This document shows, one piece after another, positions 31,906 through 42,752 of a stretch of DNA of 64,000 bases. A program made the translations under genes and the position numbers. Under the pieces are notes generated by a model. That model worked only from the letters and a program-made list of their open reading frames with translations. It had not been told where the DNA came from and ran no database searches. How positions within the stretch are numbered: the first letter of the stretch is position 1; the number at the start of each line of letters is the position of its first letter. The stretch covers positions 1,937,001 through 2,001,000 of the forward strand of contig SMSO01000033.1 of the NCBI GenBank assembly GCA_004764695.1. The letters run 5' to 3'. The DNA comes from Schizochytrium sp. TIO01. Its lineage: Eukaryota; Sar; Bigyra; Thraustochytrida; Thraustochytriidae.

Positions 31906-34641
31906 ATGCTGACCCGCAAGGTTGCCAGCTACCTGCGGAACTTGCCGCGATGGTCCTTCATGCTTGCGATGGGACGGTATATGGACATCGTAGACGATAT
32001 GTGGCGTTGTGAGCTTGAATTTTCGCGCAGTAAGGACACAGATCTCAGTAGTACGGGAGATAGTGATCCTGATCTTTTGGAGACAAAGAGACGGCTTCCA
32101 ACATCTAATCACCGACACATTCGTGAGACGAGGTTGGATGTTCTACTGATCCTGCTGTTCTTTTCGCTTGGGCTTCTTGCAATACGACAATACATCAATC
32201 CAGCCCTTGTTGATCAGTTTGTGAGCACAGCAATCGCTTTAGGATCTGTCTCAATGGTCATTAGTTTCCTCTTTAGCGTAACGGGAATCCGAAAAGAGAC
32301 AGCCAGAGCGATGCTACGCAGGAAGAAGCACTGGCATGAGGCCAACGAAGGAAATATGCACATTTCGTCATCAATTCAATTTGCTATTTCAAGTGCCGTG
32401 CAGGATGTTTTTATTCTCAGTTGCTTTTTGATGTCAACCATCCCATTCATTGTGCCGTGGTTTCTAGCTTACTTCTTTCCTTTTGAATTTCTTTGTTTTG
32501 CAGTCATCTTCACCTCAGTGTTGGAGGTTCTCTCCCAGTTCATCAAGTTATACCAGGCCCCTCGAGAAGGCAAAGGGAGTGCAAGGCATCTCTTGAAGCG
32601 AATGTCGTCTATGAAAAGTGAAGATTCTTTTAAAGAAGAGGATGCAGAAGTTCGTGATAAATTCCTCGTTGAGTTTTTATTATCAGAAAGTGGCCGTGAA
32701 TGGTGTGGTGCTTTTATTCTTCTTGAAAGTGGTTTCGTTTTCTTTGCTTCATTAATGTCATTTGTCTGGGAAACCTTCCTTAGCTGGAGTCTAGATTTAG
32801 CTCACGGCCACGTTGATGTTGCAGGTCTTGGTTGGGGAATCCACTTTGCGATCGTACTCGGTGGTGTTGTATCAACAACTACCTTTTTACAGGCGTTTTG
32901 GCTTACCTATGCCGCTGGGGGACGTTCACTTCACTTTGCGAACCATTGGAGATTCTTTCAGCCTCTTCGAGGTGGGTCTACGTTTATACAGTTACAGCTG
33001 ATTGCATGGACACTATATGGAATATGCCTCTCTCTTTCTGCTGCCCGTTTGGCGCCTGTCCTTACTGGTGCACTAACCTATGGTCTGGGGTTCGAATCAG
33101 ACTCAGCTTCAGTACGTGTTACAAGTGCACTTCTTCCCGCTATTGGCTCCGCGGCTCATGCATTTCATTTGCATCGCATGCCACCAGGTACGATCGGTAT
33201 GTTGTATATGATGGCACAAATTGCCATGGTGACTTCCTTGAGCCAGTATAAGAGAGTTGAACGGGACCATGGTCTCGTTCGCAAGATTGTTGAAACTAAG
33301 CAACACGGCATATGCGTTCAAAGTCTTGTTACTGAACGCGAGGCCAAAGAGGGCTGGCTCTTGGCTGAGATTCGAGACAAAATGCGTGCTGCTGTCCTCA
33401 CAGCGATCATTTTTGCTGGACTGAGGCCAGAATTAACAATAGGCCTGATCTCGGTTGCGAGCGTACATGCCTTCCAGAACTCCTCGAGAGCATTAGCATT
33501 TGTTTGCACTCTGAGTGCAATATATCTACGAACTTATGCTGGCCAACCAAGCGTAACCGGTAGCAGACGACTTGAGCGGGGTTCCTTCATCTTTCGGATT
33601 TTCGAGGATTACTTTAATCTCTCAATGGTTCGCACAACACCTGAACCGTGGGATTCTAGACAGGAATATATATGTGGATACCATCCGCATGGACAGATTC
33701 CACTTGGCGCGACTTACATGAAAATGACTTCTCAGTGGGCAAAAATTCTTCCAGAAATATTGCCGTTCACGCTTTCGGCAACTATCACTCATCAGATCCC
33801 CGTTACTAGAGATGTCGGTCAGCTTAGTGGAACCCTTGAAGTAAGCAAGAAGGGATTCTGGACTGGTTTAAACCGCTATCGAAGTGTCTTGTTGGTCCCC
33901 GGTGGGCAACATGAAATGGTGCTTGCCCCAACTAAGCAGACCGATGGTCATGTTGAACCTATTAGTACAAAACACAAAGGTTTTGTACGAATTGCATTTC
34001 GACGAGCTGCGCGAGTCGCGGCAGAGAACCGCAAGGTTTACATAACTCCTATCTTTGCGTTCGGTGACCGCCGCGCAATTTGGAATTTGCCTGGCATTCC
34101 AAAGTCAATACAACGTTGGTTTGTGAGTCGTTTACGTACTAATGTTGCGTTTTTTCCTGTCGGTCGGTGGAACTTGCCATGCATTCCAGATAAGGTTCCT
34201 GTTATGGGAGTACTTGGTGATCCGATTGAGGTCCCAGTCCTCAAGGGGGGACCCAACTCTACACCAACTGACGCCCAGGTTAATCTTCTTCATCGCTATT
34301 ACTACTCTCGTCTCAAAGATTTGTTCGACTCGTATAAGACTCTTTATGGGAATGGATACGAAAACATGGAGATGATTTTTTCTCCTCCTCTAAAAACAAT
34401 CACAAAACCAGACTTTGCAAAAAAGTGGGAAACACTAGCTGCTGATTTTGAAGTGGAAGATCCTGAAGATGCGGAAGAATTCGAAAGATCAATTGATGAA
34501 ACTATTTACGAGTGGCCATGGAGGGAGCAGATTGTAGTGGTATTTCTGGTTGTATTTTTTATGCTGGGGCCCATTTGGGCGTTTGATATTGCTTCGACTG
34601 TCCAAATATCTTCCAACCTGACGACCTTGAACGCCATTTAG
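31906..34641 (+). CDS. DGAT2-family acyltransferase with polytopic N-terminal region
   Basis: A 911-residue fusion-like protein. Residues about 565-850 form a diacylglycerol acyltransferase 2 domain that transfers acyl-CoA to a hydroxyl acceptor at the ER. It has the catalytic HPHG at 593-596, LVPGGQHEMV, and GFVRIAFRRAARVAAE followed by ITPIFAFGDR. The preceding 560 residues contain roughly eight or more hydrophobic membrane segments (for example LLILLFFSLGLLAI and FLAYFFPFEFLCFAVIF). Another segment sits near the C-terminus (VVVFLVVFFMLGPIW). Typical DGAT2 is 300-390 residues with one hairpin membrane segment, so this is unusually long. FGD replaces the usual FGE. The acceptor (diacylglycerol, monoacylglycerol or wax alcohol) cannot be decided from sequence. 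ATG at 31906. Confidence 0.85.
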   Translation: MLTRKVASYLRNLPRWSFMLAMGRYMDIVDDMWRCELEFSRSKDTDLSSTGDSDPDLLETKRRLPTSNHRHIRETRLDVLLILLFFSLGLLAIRQYINPALVDQFVSTAIALGSVSMVISFLFSVTGIRKETARAMLRRKKHWHEANEGNMHISSSIQFAISSAVQDVFILSCFLMSTIPFIVPWFLAYFFPFEFLCFAVIFTSVLEVLSQFIKLYQAPREGKGSARHLLKRMSSMKSEDSFKEEDAEVRDKFLVEFLLSESGREWCGAFILLESGFVFFASLMSFVWETFLSWSLDLAHGHVDVAGLGWGIHFAIVLGGVVSTTTFLQAFWLTYAAGGRSLHFANHWRFFQPLRGGSTFIQLQLIAWTLYGICLSLSAARLAPVLTGALTYGLGFESDSASVRVTSALLPAIGSAAHAFHLHRMPPGTIGMLYMMAQIAMVTSLSQYKRVERDHGLVRKIVETKQHGICVQSLVTEREAKEGWLLAEIRDKMRAAVLTAIIFAGLRPELTIGLISVASVHAFQNSSRALAFVCTLSAIYLRTYAGQPSVTGSRRLERGSFIFRIFEDYFNLSMVRTTPEPWDSRQEYICGYHPHGQIPLGATYMKMTSQWAKILPEILPFTLSATITHQIPVTRDVGQLSGTLEVSKKGFWTGLNRYRSVLLVPGGQHEMVLAPTKQTDGHVEPISTKHKGFVRIAFRRAARVAAENRKVYITPIFAFGDRRAIWNLPGIPKSIQRWFVSRLRTNVAFFPVGRWNLPCIPDKVPVMGVLGDPIEVPVLKGGPNSTPTDAQVNLLHRYYYSRLKDLFDSYKTLYGNGYENMEMIFSPPLKTITKPDFAKKWETLAADFEVEDPEDAEEFERSIDETIYEWPWREQIVVVFLVVFFMLGPIWAFDIASTVQISSNLTTLNAI

Positions 34642-35195
34642 AGTGGTCGCCATCACAAAAAAAATGTAGATATTGAAATTTTGAGATTAGCGCAGCTTAA
34701 AATTATTGCTTTTCTCTGTTTGAATGCAATATGTCATTAAAAAATAAAAAACAAAAGTTAATCTTTTTGGTCAGGTCTTCGTTGTTAAATACAACACATC
34801 AGAAACAGTCCTCTAAAGTTGTTTTCGAGTTTGCTATAATCTGAATATTTATTGAGAAACAAATTGAAAAGCTGACAGTCTTCATGCTGAACACGATGTG
34901 AAGAATCCTGTCTGACTTACTCCCAAGGAACAGATGTTGTCATTAGAACATGCTTTTCTGTTCTTTTCTTTAAGTTTGTACGGCTTGCATAAAAAGAAAC
35001 ATATTGTTTCATATTATTATTGTAAATAATTAATCTGCAGATACCTGTTTAAACCCGCTCTGAACATTTATGCTCATCTTAGTTATAATGTGAACGACAA
35101 ACTACAAAGAATTCCCGATATATCTCAAAGTAATAATGTTGGAGCGGGTTGAAGTTAGAATATTTATCTTGAAAAGGTATCGAGCAAATAAAGTA
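34642..35195. other. Convergent 3' spacer, DGAT2-like / E2-like
   Basis: A 554-bp AT-rich spacer between convergent genes. Nothing else is seen. Confidence 0.6.
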
Positions 35196-36857
35196 TTAGT
35201 ACATTTTACGTCTCTTCGAGCTTTGAGACAGCGAGCAGTGAGTCAACTTTTGTACAAGAATCCGTTGCTGCTGGTTATGGTTACTGCAATGTTGAACACT
35301 TTGCTGCTTAGTTACATGTGCGTCTTGCCGTGCAGTGTTTTCTAAGCTATGAAATTTTCCGGTGGAACTTTCATAGCAGTCAGTGGAACAATGATGAGCA
35401 GCAGCAGAGCCACTTTCAGAGAATCCACCTGGGTTTTCATGGAGTATATTGTGACCATCTTGGTGAGAGTTAGAGCGAAGGGCTTGAGATGAAAGATACG
35501 AAGAATTACCCGCTGAGCGGTGGATATCGAAACTCTCATCTCTCGTTGTTTGTTGTTGACGAGTGATAGAGGGCCTAGAAGCATTGCTTTGGGTGTCTTG
35601 AAAAATAAATCTACGCTTTGCAAGCCCGTGGGTGCTTTCCTCGGTTCCTGGGAAACCTTGTGAAGGTCGGCGTTTTGGACGTTTGGGTAAATCACCATTG
35701 CCATCGTGGCTAACCAGCTCACGAGCCTGGGCTTTGTTCTGGGCGACTCGGTTAAGAAATTGTGCAGGGGATATATGGAGCAGCTCGGCTGCCTCTGTAT
35801 TTACGACGTGCTCCAAATTAGGCTCAACAAAAAGCAACACCAGGCCTAAGACCACAATTTGCAAAGTACATACAGGTGACCAATCATTCTCTAGGATAGG
35901 AAGAGCCACAACACCAGTGTCCGGGTGGATGTTGGGATGGAATAGCGGTGTAAGTGATTTGATTCGGGGCGGTTGAAACGGATAAGACTCCAGAAGATCA
36001 ACTCGGAAGCGCCAAGAAGCATCCTGGTAGGCCCCATCAAGAGGACGAATACAACACACCAGTGTTTTGTGAATTTTAGATTTCAGTTCAGACGTAGGTG
36101 TTTCATACATACAGAAGGAAACATGAGCATGCGGGAGGAAGTAGGGTACCCGAGACTCGATCAGGTCCGCAATGTCTTTGTCAAAGCGATGCTTCGCGAA
36201 AGCAAGCTCAAGTTGTTTCCTACGCTCCATACTACCACCGTCTGAGGAGTTCTGTAACGTCTGTGCGCTTTGTTGGCTTTGCAAAATATGTCGGGAGTGA
36301 TTTTGGCTGTCGTGGTGGGTGAGATGCTGATTGAATTGTTGCTGCTGTCTCTGTCGTTGTTGTTGCTGCTGATGATGATGGCTGTGGAGCTGATCATCAT
36401 CATGCAGGTGTTGAACATGGTGGTGGTGATGATGGTGATTGTGATGATGGTGACTGTGGTGTTGCTGCTGGTCCTGACTTAACTGCTGTTGAGGTGAAGA
36501 TGGATGTGACTGTCCAATATTTGCTGCCATCTCTGCTTCGCCTGTTAGATCCATATTCTCATCGTCCTCCGATGAAGATGCTGTAGAAGAAAATCTACCC
36601 AATAAAAATCCAGAACGTTTGTTTTGATTATTTGTATCTGACGGCAATGGCATTGAGGCCAACGGACCATTGCCAGCAGGGTTTCTGGTCTGACTGCCCT
36701 GATGAAGACCTTGGTGAACGAGATCTCGCGAGAACACAGAACTTCGCTGACATACTTCACGTTCACTTAAGATCCACCGTGGTGAGGTGCTGCCTAAGGA
36801 ACGCAAGCTTGGAGCAGAGGCCCCGCTGGTAGAACCTGGATGCAAAGGAGAGTCCAT
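35196..36857 (-). CDS. E2-like protein of UBC12/UBE2M type lacking the catalytic cysteine
   Basis: A 553-residue protein with an E2 (UBC) fold at about 210-380. It shows WRFRVDLLESYPFQPPRIKS, HPNIHPDTGVVALPIL, then NDWSPVCTLQIVVLGL and EPNLEHVVNTEAAELL. The pattern is closest to the NEDD8-conjugating UBC12 family. Where UBC12 has the active cysteine (VCLNIL), this protein has VALPIL. The codon at 35904-35906 encodes Ala318. The HPN motif before it is intact. Long flanks carry His-rich (about 130-175), Gln-rich and Ser-rich low-complexity sequence. The frame is open 15 codons further upstream from GTG, but the first ATG is at 36857. A pseudo-E2 or UEV-like scaffold is the likely role; a conjugating enzyme is unlikely. 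Confidence 0.82.
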   Translation of the reverse strand: MDSPLHPGSTSGASAPSLRSLGSTSPRWILSEREVCQRSSVFSRDLVHQGLHQGSQTRNPAGNGPLASMPLPSDTNNQNKRSGFLLGRFSSTASSSEDDENMDLTGEAEMAANIGQSHPSSPQQQLSQDQQQHHSHHHHNHHHHHHHVQHLHDDDQLHSHHHQQQQQRQRQQQQFNQHLTHHDSQNHSRHILQSQQSAQTLQNSSDGGSMERRKQLELAFAKHRFDKDIADLIESRVPYFLPHAHVSFCMYETPTSELKSKIHKTLVCCIRPLDGAYQDASWRFRVDLLESYPFQPPRIKSLTPLFHPNIHPDTGVVALPILENDWSPVCTLQIVVLGLVLLFVEPNLEHVVNTEAAELLHISPAQFLNRVAQNKAQARELVSHDGNGDLPKRPKRRPSQGFPGTEESTHGLAKRRFIFQDTQSNASRPSITRQQQTTRDESFDIHRSAGNSSYLSSQALRSNSHQDGHNILHENPGGFSESGSAAAHHCSTDCYESSTGKFHSLENTARQDAHVTKQQSVQHCSNHNQQQRILVQKLTHCSLSQSSKRRKMY

Positions 36858-39044
36858 CCTGAAAGTCTTTTCTATCTCGTTGTGGCAATCCCTGCCAGGC
36901 ACAAGGTGGTTTTGTTTTCTTCTGACTATGAGCTACTCCAAAGGAGCGCTGCGGACCCGGCGAACCGTAGCTCAGCGACGCAATCGAGCACGTCCCGCGG
37001 TGCCTTTCAAGTTGCACCAGGCAACACGGCACAGGACTGAGCGCTCTTGCAGAGTAGAAGGCAAGAAAAGGCAGGTAGTATATATAGTCTTAAAACAGAG
37101 AATGGACGAAGGTGTCTGCCCGTCTCCCTACCTGCCCTAACGATTCGGGCTACTTGAAAGGAGAATCAATCTCCTTTGTATGCCTTTCTTCACAACAGAA
37201 GGACCCTCTCTCCCTCTTGTTGGCCCGAAAGCGGATTGAGAGGGTCCGCAAGTCCTTTGAGATAGCGGAGGCCTACTAGTACCTGTTTTGGCTGATAGGA
37301 TCACTCCAAAAAACATAATATAACATTGGGGTAGTAATTAAAATGCTTTTTCTTTTTTCTTTTTTTTAATACCATCTACCCAATTTAGCATGTAAGAGGT
37401 TCCCGCCAAGGAAACGAATATAAGCCGCCTATACTGACGAAGATAATAACCTGGTTTTGAAATTTACAACCTTGTCAATGAAGTTTACAAGAAATGGCGT
37501 AGCAATCTTGAGAAAGGACGAGATAATGGTGGTATGAATAGTCATGATTCTTTGTAAATTGGTCATCATTACATGGGATGGCAGAAAAGCTATTCAATCT
37601 CGTTTACATGTTAGTTACATAATGTGTTTCTTGTTTTTGCAGAAATATAGATGGCTTTAAGAATTTGATTAGCTTACATCAAGCAACGCTTTTCTTCTTG
37701 TTTTTTTTAAGGTTGACAAAATAACGATTACATAATTTGAGTGCAACTTTCTTCACTGGTTGATCCTGGCTAGTATTCCCCGTCTCTAAATAAAATAAGC
37801 AGGGAGGAGGAGTTGCACTTGCTTATCTTGTGTCTGATAACGCCTTACTGCCTCAGCGAGTCTTGAAAGCGACCATTGTGTCTTTATTGCAATGATTGAA
37901 TTGTGCTACTTTCTTTTCTTTTCTTTATGTATTTATTTGTTTATTTATTTTGGTGGGGGGGGTGGCAGTTTATTAGATACCTTTTGTCCAACATATAGTC
38001 ACTATTTACTGTAGAAAAAGCATTCGATCGCACACCCAAAAGGAGACAAAATGCAGTTGTATGACAATTGATTCATCTGATTGTGTCTTAATAGATAACC
38101 CAGTCAACAAAATCTCTTTCAAGTTATTATGGTTTCAATATCTGCCACAGAAGGTTTGATTTTATATGTGCATTTATATTCACATTCACATGATGCTCTC
38201 ATCGCTAGTCTCTACTAGCAATCTTGTTCACTTCAATTTTTCAGTTGCGTTGAAACTTAATCAGGTAACATGGTGATCAATGTACGAGAGGAATACCCAA
38301 GTGCATGAAAAAAAACAAAAAGCAGCAAATTTTCATGGACCATGATGGACCATGATAGCAAACACAAAAAACAAATTGTCATCAGAGAGGTAAGCAGGAT
38401 TAGATATTTTTGTTGTCACGGGTTGTAGATTTGCCAATGCGTCTATGCATATTTGCTTTCACATAAAGAAATGTTTGGAAGGATGTATATAAGGTAGGTA
38501 GGTAAGTATACACCAATTTATCTACTACCTACTAGTTATTAAAATAGGCTGTATTCTTTCTTAATATTAAAAAACTACTAAATACCTATCCAAGTAATTT
38601 GATAATTGACATCACCTAGTATCTATCTACCTTTCTACGTACTACTAATAGTACTTATAGTGCTGAGAATTAGGTACACCTTGCTAGCTATCAAGTAATG
38701 GCCGGTACTAGTAGATGAGAAAGTAGAAAATGAAAGAAAAAGAAACAGACAATAGAGACAATTCAATAGTACTGTCTGTATGTACTCAGAGAGAGGAAAG
38801 ACAATAGGTCGAACAAGAGCAAATTTGCTCCACTTTGAGGGCTCTGTCGTCGGACTTAACTCCTCTCCTGCGCCACGTTCCTCTCCTCTCTCAAACTCTC
38901 GCTTCGTCTTCTCCAACTCCTTCCTTTCTTCTTCTTGTGCGGGACGAACGGAGTGCTTTGAACCCTCCAAAAGCTAGAAAACTAGAATACGCCCACGAGT
39001 CTGTGCATGGTAAGAGGGCGTGGCGCGGCCTGGTTCTCCGCGGT
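36858..39044. promoter_or_regulatory. Divergent spacer, E2-like / polytopic protein
   Basis: About 2.2 kb between divergent genes, expected to hold both promoters. It contains a GC-richer patch with two hairpins (37157-37247) and AT-rich sequence thereafter. TAGGTAGG motifs lie near 38495. I see no gene in it. Confidence 0.5.
37157..37247. other. Pair of short hairpins in divergent spacer
   Basis: Two perfect stems lie 23 bp apart: 8 bp at 37157-37164 with 37170-37177 (5-nt loop), and 10 bp at 37201-37210 with 37238-37247 (27-nt loop). The patch is more GC-rich than its surroundings. It could be a structured non-coding RNA or UTR element. No RNA family is recognised. Confidence 0.35.
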
Positions 39045-39443
39045 ATGAAACGCCAATCGCCCTTGAACCTCCACACTCTACACCACGCGCATGACACCAA
39101 TTCCTCGAGTTTCCTCCAGAAGGAAACGTCGTCTTCGTTGTCAACCTCACACAAAGCAGAGACAGCAAGAAAGAGGCCGTCAACCAAGACCTCTTCTCAA
39201 GGTGAAGTAAACCTAGCTCAAACCAAGAACCAAGAAAGCGAGCACGAGCCCGACGCAGTCGCAGACCTCCTACAGCCCCCTAGCGATGCCATCGATAAGC
39301 CTGAACTGCTCGCAAAGTCCGAAGAAGAACAGATTACCACAGGTAGCCACGTACATTTGCAAAACAGCCGTACCGAATTTGAAATCTTGGGCGATAGCAA
39401 CATGATGAGATCTTCTTCTTCTTCCTCCTCCTCCTCCTCCTCG

Positions 39444-39475
<32 letters not shown>

Positions 39476-42400
39476 GCCATCATCATCAGCATCTATGGGT
39501 TCTTCTGGCTCGCCTTCACCATCGCTATTATCACGTCAACAGACCAAGGCACCTGAAGGAGGACTGATTCTTGAGGAAAACATCCAGACAATTTTTTCAG
39601 ACTTCGCCGACACCGAGGATGAGGAAGAAGAGGAAGAAACAGACACAGATGGTGAGACAACAACTACTCATGAGGATGACGAGTCTAATGACGTGCTTTC
39701 TGGAGACGAAGAAAGTCAAGAAAGTCTGGAAATGGGGGGGAAGGCACCCCACAGCGACATCCTCGTTGCAAGGAAGGGCCAAGAGGAACAGAATAAACAT
39801 GAACATGTAAGACAGTATCAACAAGCCAGTTCAAATGGTGTCCCAGACCAGTCTACCTTACTTACACCTCGCGCACTTGCCTGTTCTGAAGACGAGGCAA
39901 ACCAACGTGAAACCTCTGTATCTGGCGCTCAAGCGAAGACAGTCGAGACAGATGAAGACTACGCTCTACTATCAGAGGAAGATGAAGAAAGTCTCCATGA
40001 TACATCCGACTTTTTACATGTCCTAACATCTGTTGAGGGCCGGCGTTATGCTTCAAATAGTCAAGGATCGCATGCAAACACCTCATCCCATACGAGTGGC
40101 CTTGAAGATGACGATCGCGTGCATGACCACGACGAGGCCTGTGGGAGTGGAATTGAAGAAGCAGGTAAACTCAATCCGCACCTAGTTGGACAAATCTCGA
40201 TGACAAAAGACCGCTTGTACTGCTCATACCCGACGTGGCTCTCCATAGTTGTCACCGTAGCGCTTGGGGTTTATGCAGTTCTGCTCGCTTGTGCAATTCT
40301 TGGTGATGCGTTTCTTCTATGGAGTAATATCTCTGGCATTCAGAGTAACAACACCTCAATGTCAGTTGTTGGAAGGTATTCCTTGCACGAACTTATCCAG
40401 GTGACTTGGTCCTATGGTGGATACTCTTCGGCAATTTTTATTGTCGTTTGCTCGCTCGCATGGCCCATAGTCATCGTGGGACTTATGCTTTGGGTGTGGT
40501 TTGGCGAACTTCAGCTTCGCGTGCGTTCACGTATTCTACGCTGGGTCTCGCGTCTTGGTACCATGGGCTTGTATTTTTTTTTCTTCATCATTTTCCTCGA
40601 CTCCTTTCTGCAAGTAACCTTTTTAGATGACAATAACCATGTCCGGGCAATTCGAGGACAACCTGGCTGGGCTGTTTTTGTTTACCTTGCCGATGTCATC
40701 CTTTTACTAATCCTTACCGAATGGATTTATGTTCTTCACTATAACTCTGTCTATTTGCTCACTTGGAGTATGGAGCACGAAACCAAGGCCCAGCGCCTCA
40801 AGTGGTATTTTGGTAATGCCAACACATTCTGCCGGAGTCTTTGTTGCGTAAATTTCCTTCTCAATGTGCACGGGGTACCGCAAGATGCTGGTAAACAAAC
40901 ACCTTCTACGAGAGACAACCCTGGAACAGAATCATCGCCAGCCGATTTCGATCTAGAGTTTGGCGCTCGAAGTCATCGAAAACGTGCCGCTTCCTCACAT
41001 GGGACGATTTCGAGTCACACAGGCCGACGTCGGCGCCATTCTCGTCATCATAGACGACAAGGTTGGCAGTTTGCGGAGGATGAAGGTCAGGATGACAAAC
41101 ATCACCGAGGCACTTTGTCCACTGACATGGAGTTCATTCGTGGTAGCTATCGGTTCAAGTGCTCGAAGTATGGTGAACTCGTGGGGATTGTTTATGCTCT
41201 TGTAATTGCAGCGCTAGGGTTGGGAACCTACATTATGCCAGTTTTTCAGCAGACCACCGCATTCAAACTGAATAGTACATCAAGTGACCCACCAACGCAG
41301 GTTAGATACCTCACTCTCTCAGAGGTTGGGACTCGCCTTTTGACGAATCTTGAGGATGTCGAAGTTACTTGGATAGCTGGAGTTGTTTTCATTGTGGTTT
41401 CATATTTTATTTTACTCTACGCGCTCCCAATATTCCTGCACTGCATGTCATCGTTTTGTGCTTTTTTCCCTGTTCAGCGTCTTTTAGGTAAACGCCTTCT
41501 CCGTGCAATGTGCCATGCCTGCAATCTCGTCTCTGTCTTTGCCGCATTTGAGGTAGCGATCATGGTTTTGGTTATCTTCTCCTTTGATTTCAGCATGATC
41601 TTGCTGGCAATGATGGAACGTGGTGGGATGTACGAGAGTGAGTCGGTGTTGGACGATGGTCGTCGTTTTGACCAGTGCGCAGCGTACAACGAAAATGGAG
41701 TTCTTACCTTATCTATCTGCTTGGACCTAGAAAGACAACCTGCTATTGTATTAGGACTTGTGGTTGCTGTGCTTAACATTCCCTATTTGTACTATTTTTC
41801 TGAGACTTATCATCGTCATTTTGGGTTGGTGGCTGATGGACGTAATGAGCAAAGTTATGCTTCTGGCGAAACAACTCACAAACACAGAGCTGAGGGATGC
41901 ATAGTTTATCTTTGTTACCGTGGGTATTGTTGCACCCGTAAGTCCTACATGTTTCGACAGGAAAGTGTTGACGAAGATCCGTATTATAGGCTGCAACGTG
42001 CAGACAATTCGTTCATGGAGCAAGTTGATGAACTCGAGCGTGGAGACAAGCCAAAGGGTGATGGCGACGAATTTGAAGACCTTCGAGATGGACGTGGCAC
42101 ACCTAGACCGGAGAACACATGGCGCGCTAGACGCCGAAGCCTGGCTGCTAACTTTAAACGTTCTCCTTTACGGTTGCCTCCGTTTTCTTCTCCAGCATTT
42201 GCGCACAAGGACGATTTTGGGTTGCCAAGCGGGTCACCTCATCAGACTCGTGAAGCTGGAGTAGATGGAAGTGAAAACCGTTTGCATCGTTTTAGTCAGA
42301 GATTCAATTTTACTAGGAGCTCGTCACAACCTAGTAATCTTTTTGCTGCTGGTTTGGTACGTGAATTTTCTCCAGATCTACTCTCCCCTGGCGCGTTTTC

Positions 42401-42752
42401 TGCGCCATCTGCTCATGAGAGTGATGACCCGGGTGAGGATGACAGCAATGTGTTTAGTGATACCGATGATAAGCACAGTCTGCATGATCACGACGGAAGC
42501 ACATTCACTGATCATGATGGACCCAAAACTGCAGAGAGTGAGAAACAAGATTCGGCCCACGGGAGTTGTCTTCAAGACTCGCTCAATCAAGCACACAAGA
42601 AAACTCATATAAACATTACTATGGAAAGCTCAGACTCCCCGGATTTATCCCATGCTATTATTCAAATGCCCCGTTCTGGAAGTGGACTGACTACACAGAG
42701 TGAGACAGACCTCAAGAAGTTTGCCCGTCCTCAAACCCTTGGTCTTATTTAG
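39045..42752 (+). CDS. Large polytopic membrane protein, possibly duplicated PqiA-like
   Basis: A 1,235-residue protein. Residues 1-390 are hydrophilic, with a Ser homopolymer (about 125-150), acidic runs and a His-rich stretch. Two membrane blocks follow (about 395-580 and 705-920), each with about four hydrophobic segments. They share a pattern: a Cys-Ser-Tyr/Lys-Tyr start, first span, a Leu-Ser/His-Glu loop, a WP or LP span, a basic RILRWVSRLG or RLLGKRLLRA stretch, then a further span. This internal repeat and its basic connector recall bacterial PqiA-type proteins, but only loosely. The C-terminal tail (about 920-1235) is hydrophilic with Asp/His-rich sequence. The frame is open 70 codons upstream from a TTG, so the first ATG, at 39045, is chosen. 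Function unknown. Confidence 0.75.
39409..39492 (+). repeat. In-frame TCN/TCA repeat encoding poly-Ser
   Basis: A run of TCT, TCC and TCA codons gives about 25 consecutive serines near the N-terminus of the polytopic protein. A second, independent poly-Ser run lies in the FAD oxidase gene at about 55755-55812. Confidence 0.9.

Noticed and set aside
33086-33096. GGTTCGAATC, resembling a tRNA T-loop.
   Set aside because: It lies inside the DGAT2-like coding region and has no cloverleaf partners.
37755-37775. A stretch resembling the 5' end of 18S rRNA (CTGGTTGATCCTG).
   Set aside because: Only 13 bases match. The following sequence diverges at once and no other conserved rRNA segment follows. 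Taken as chance.
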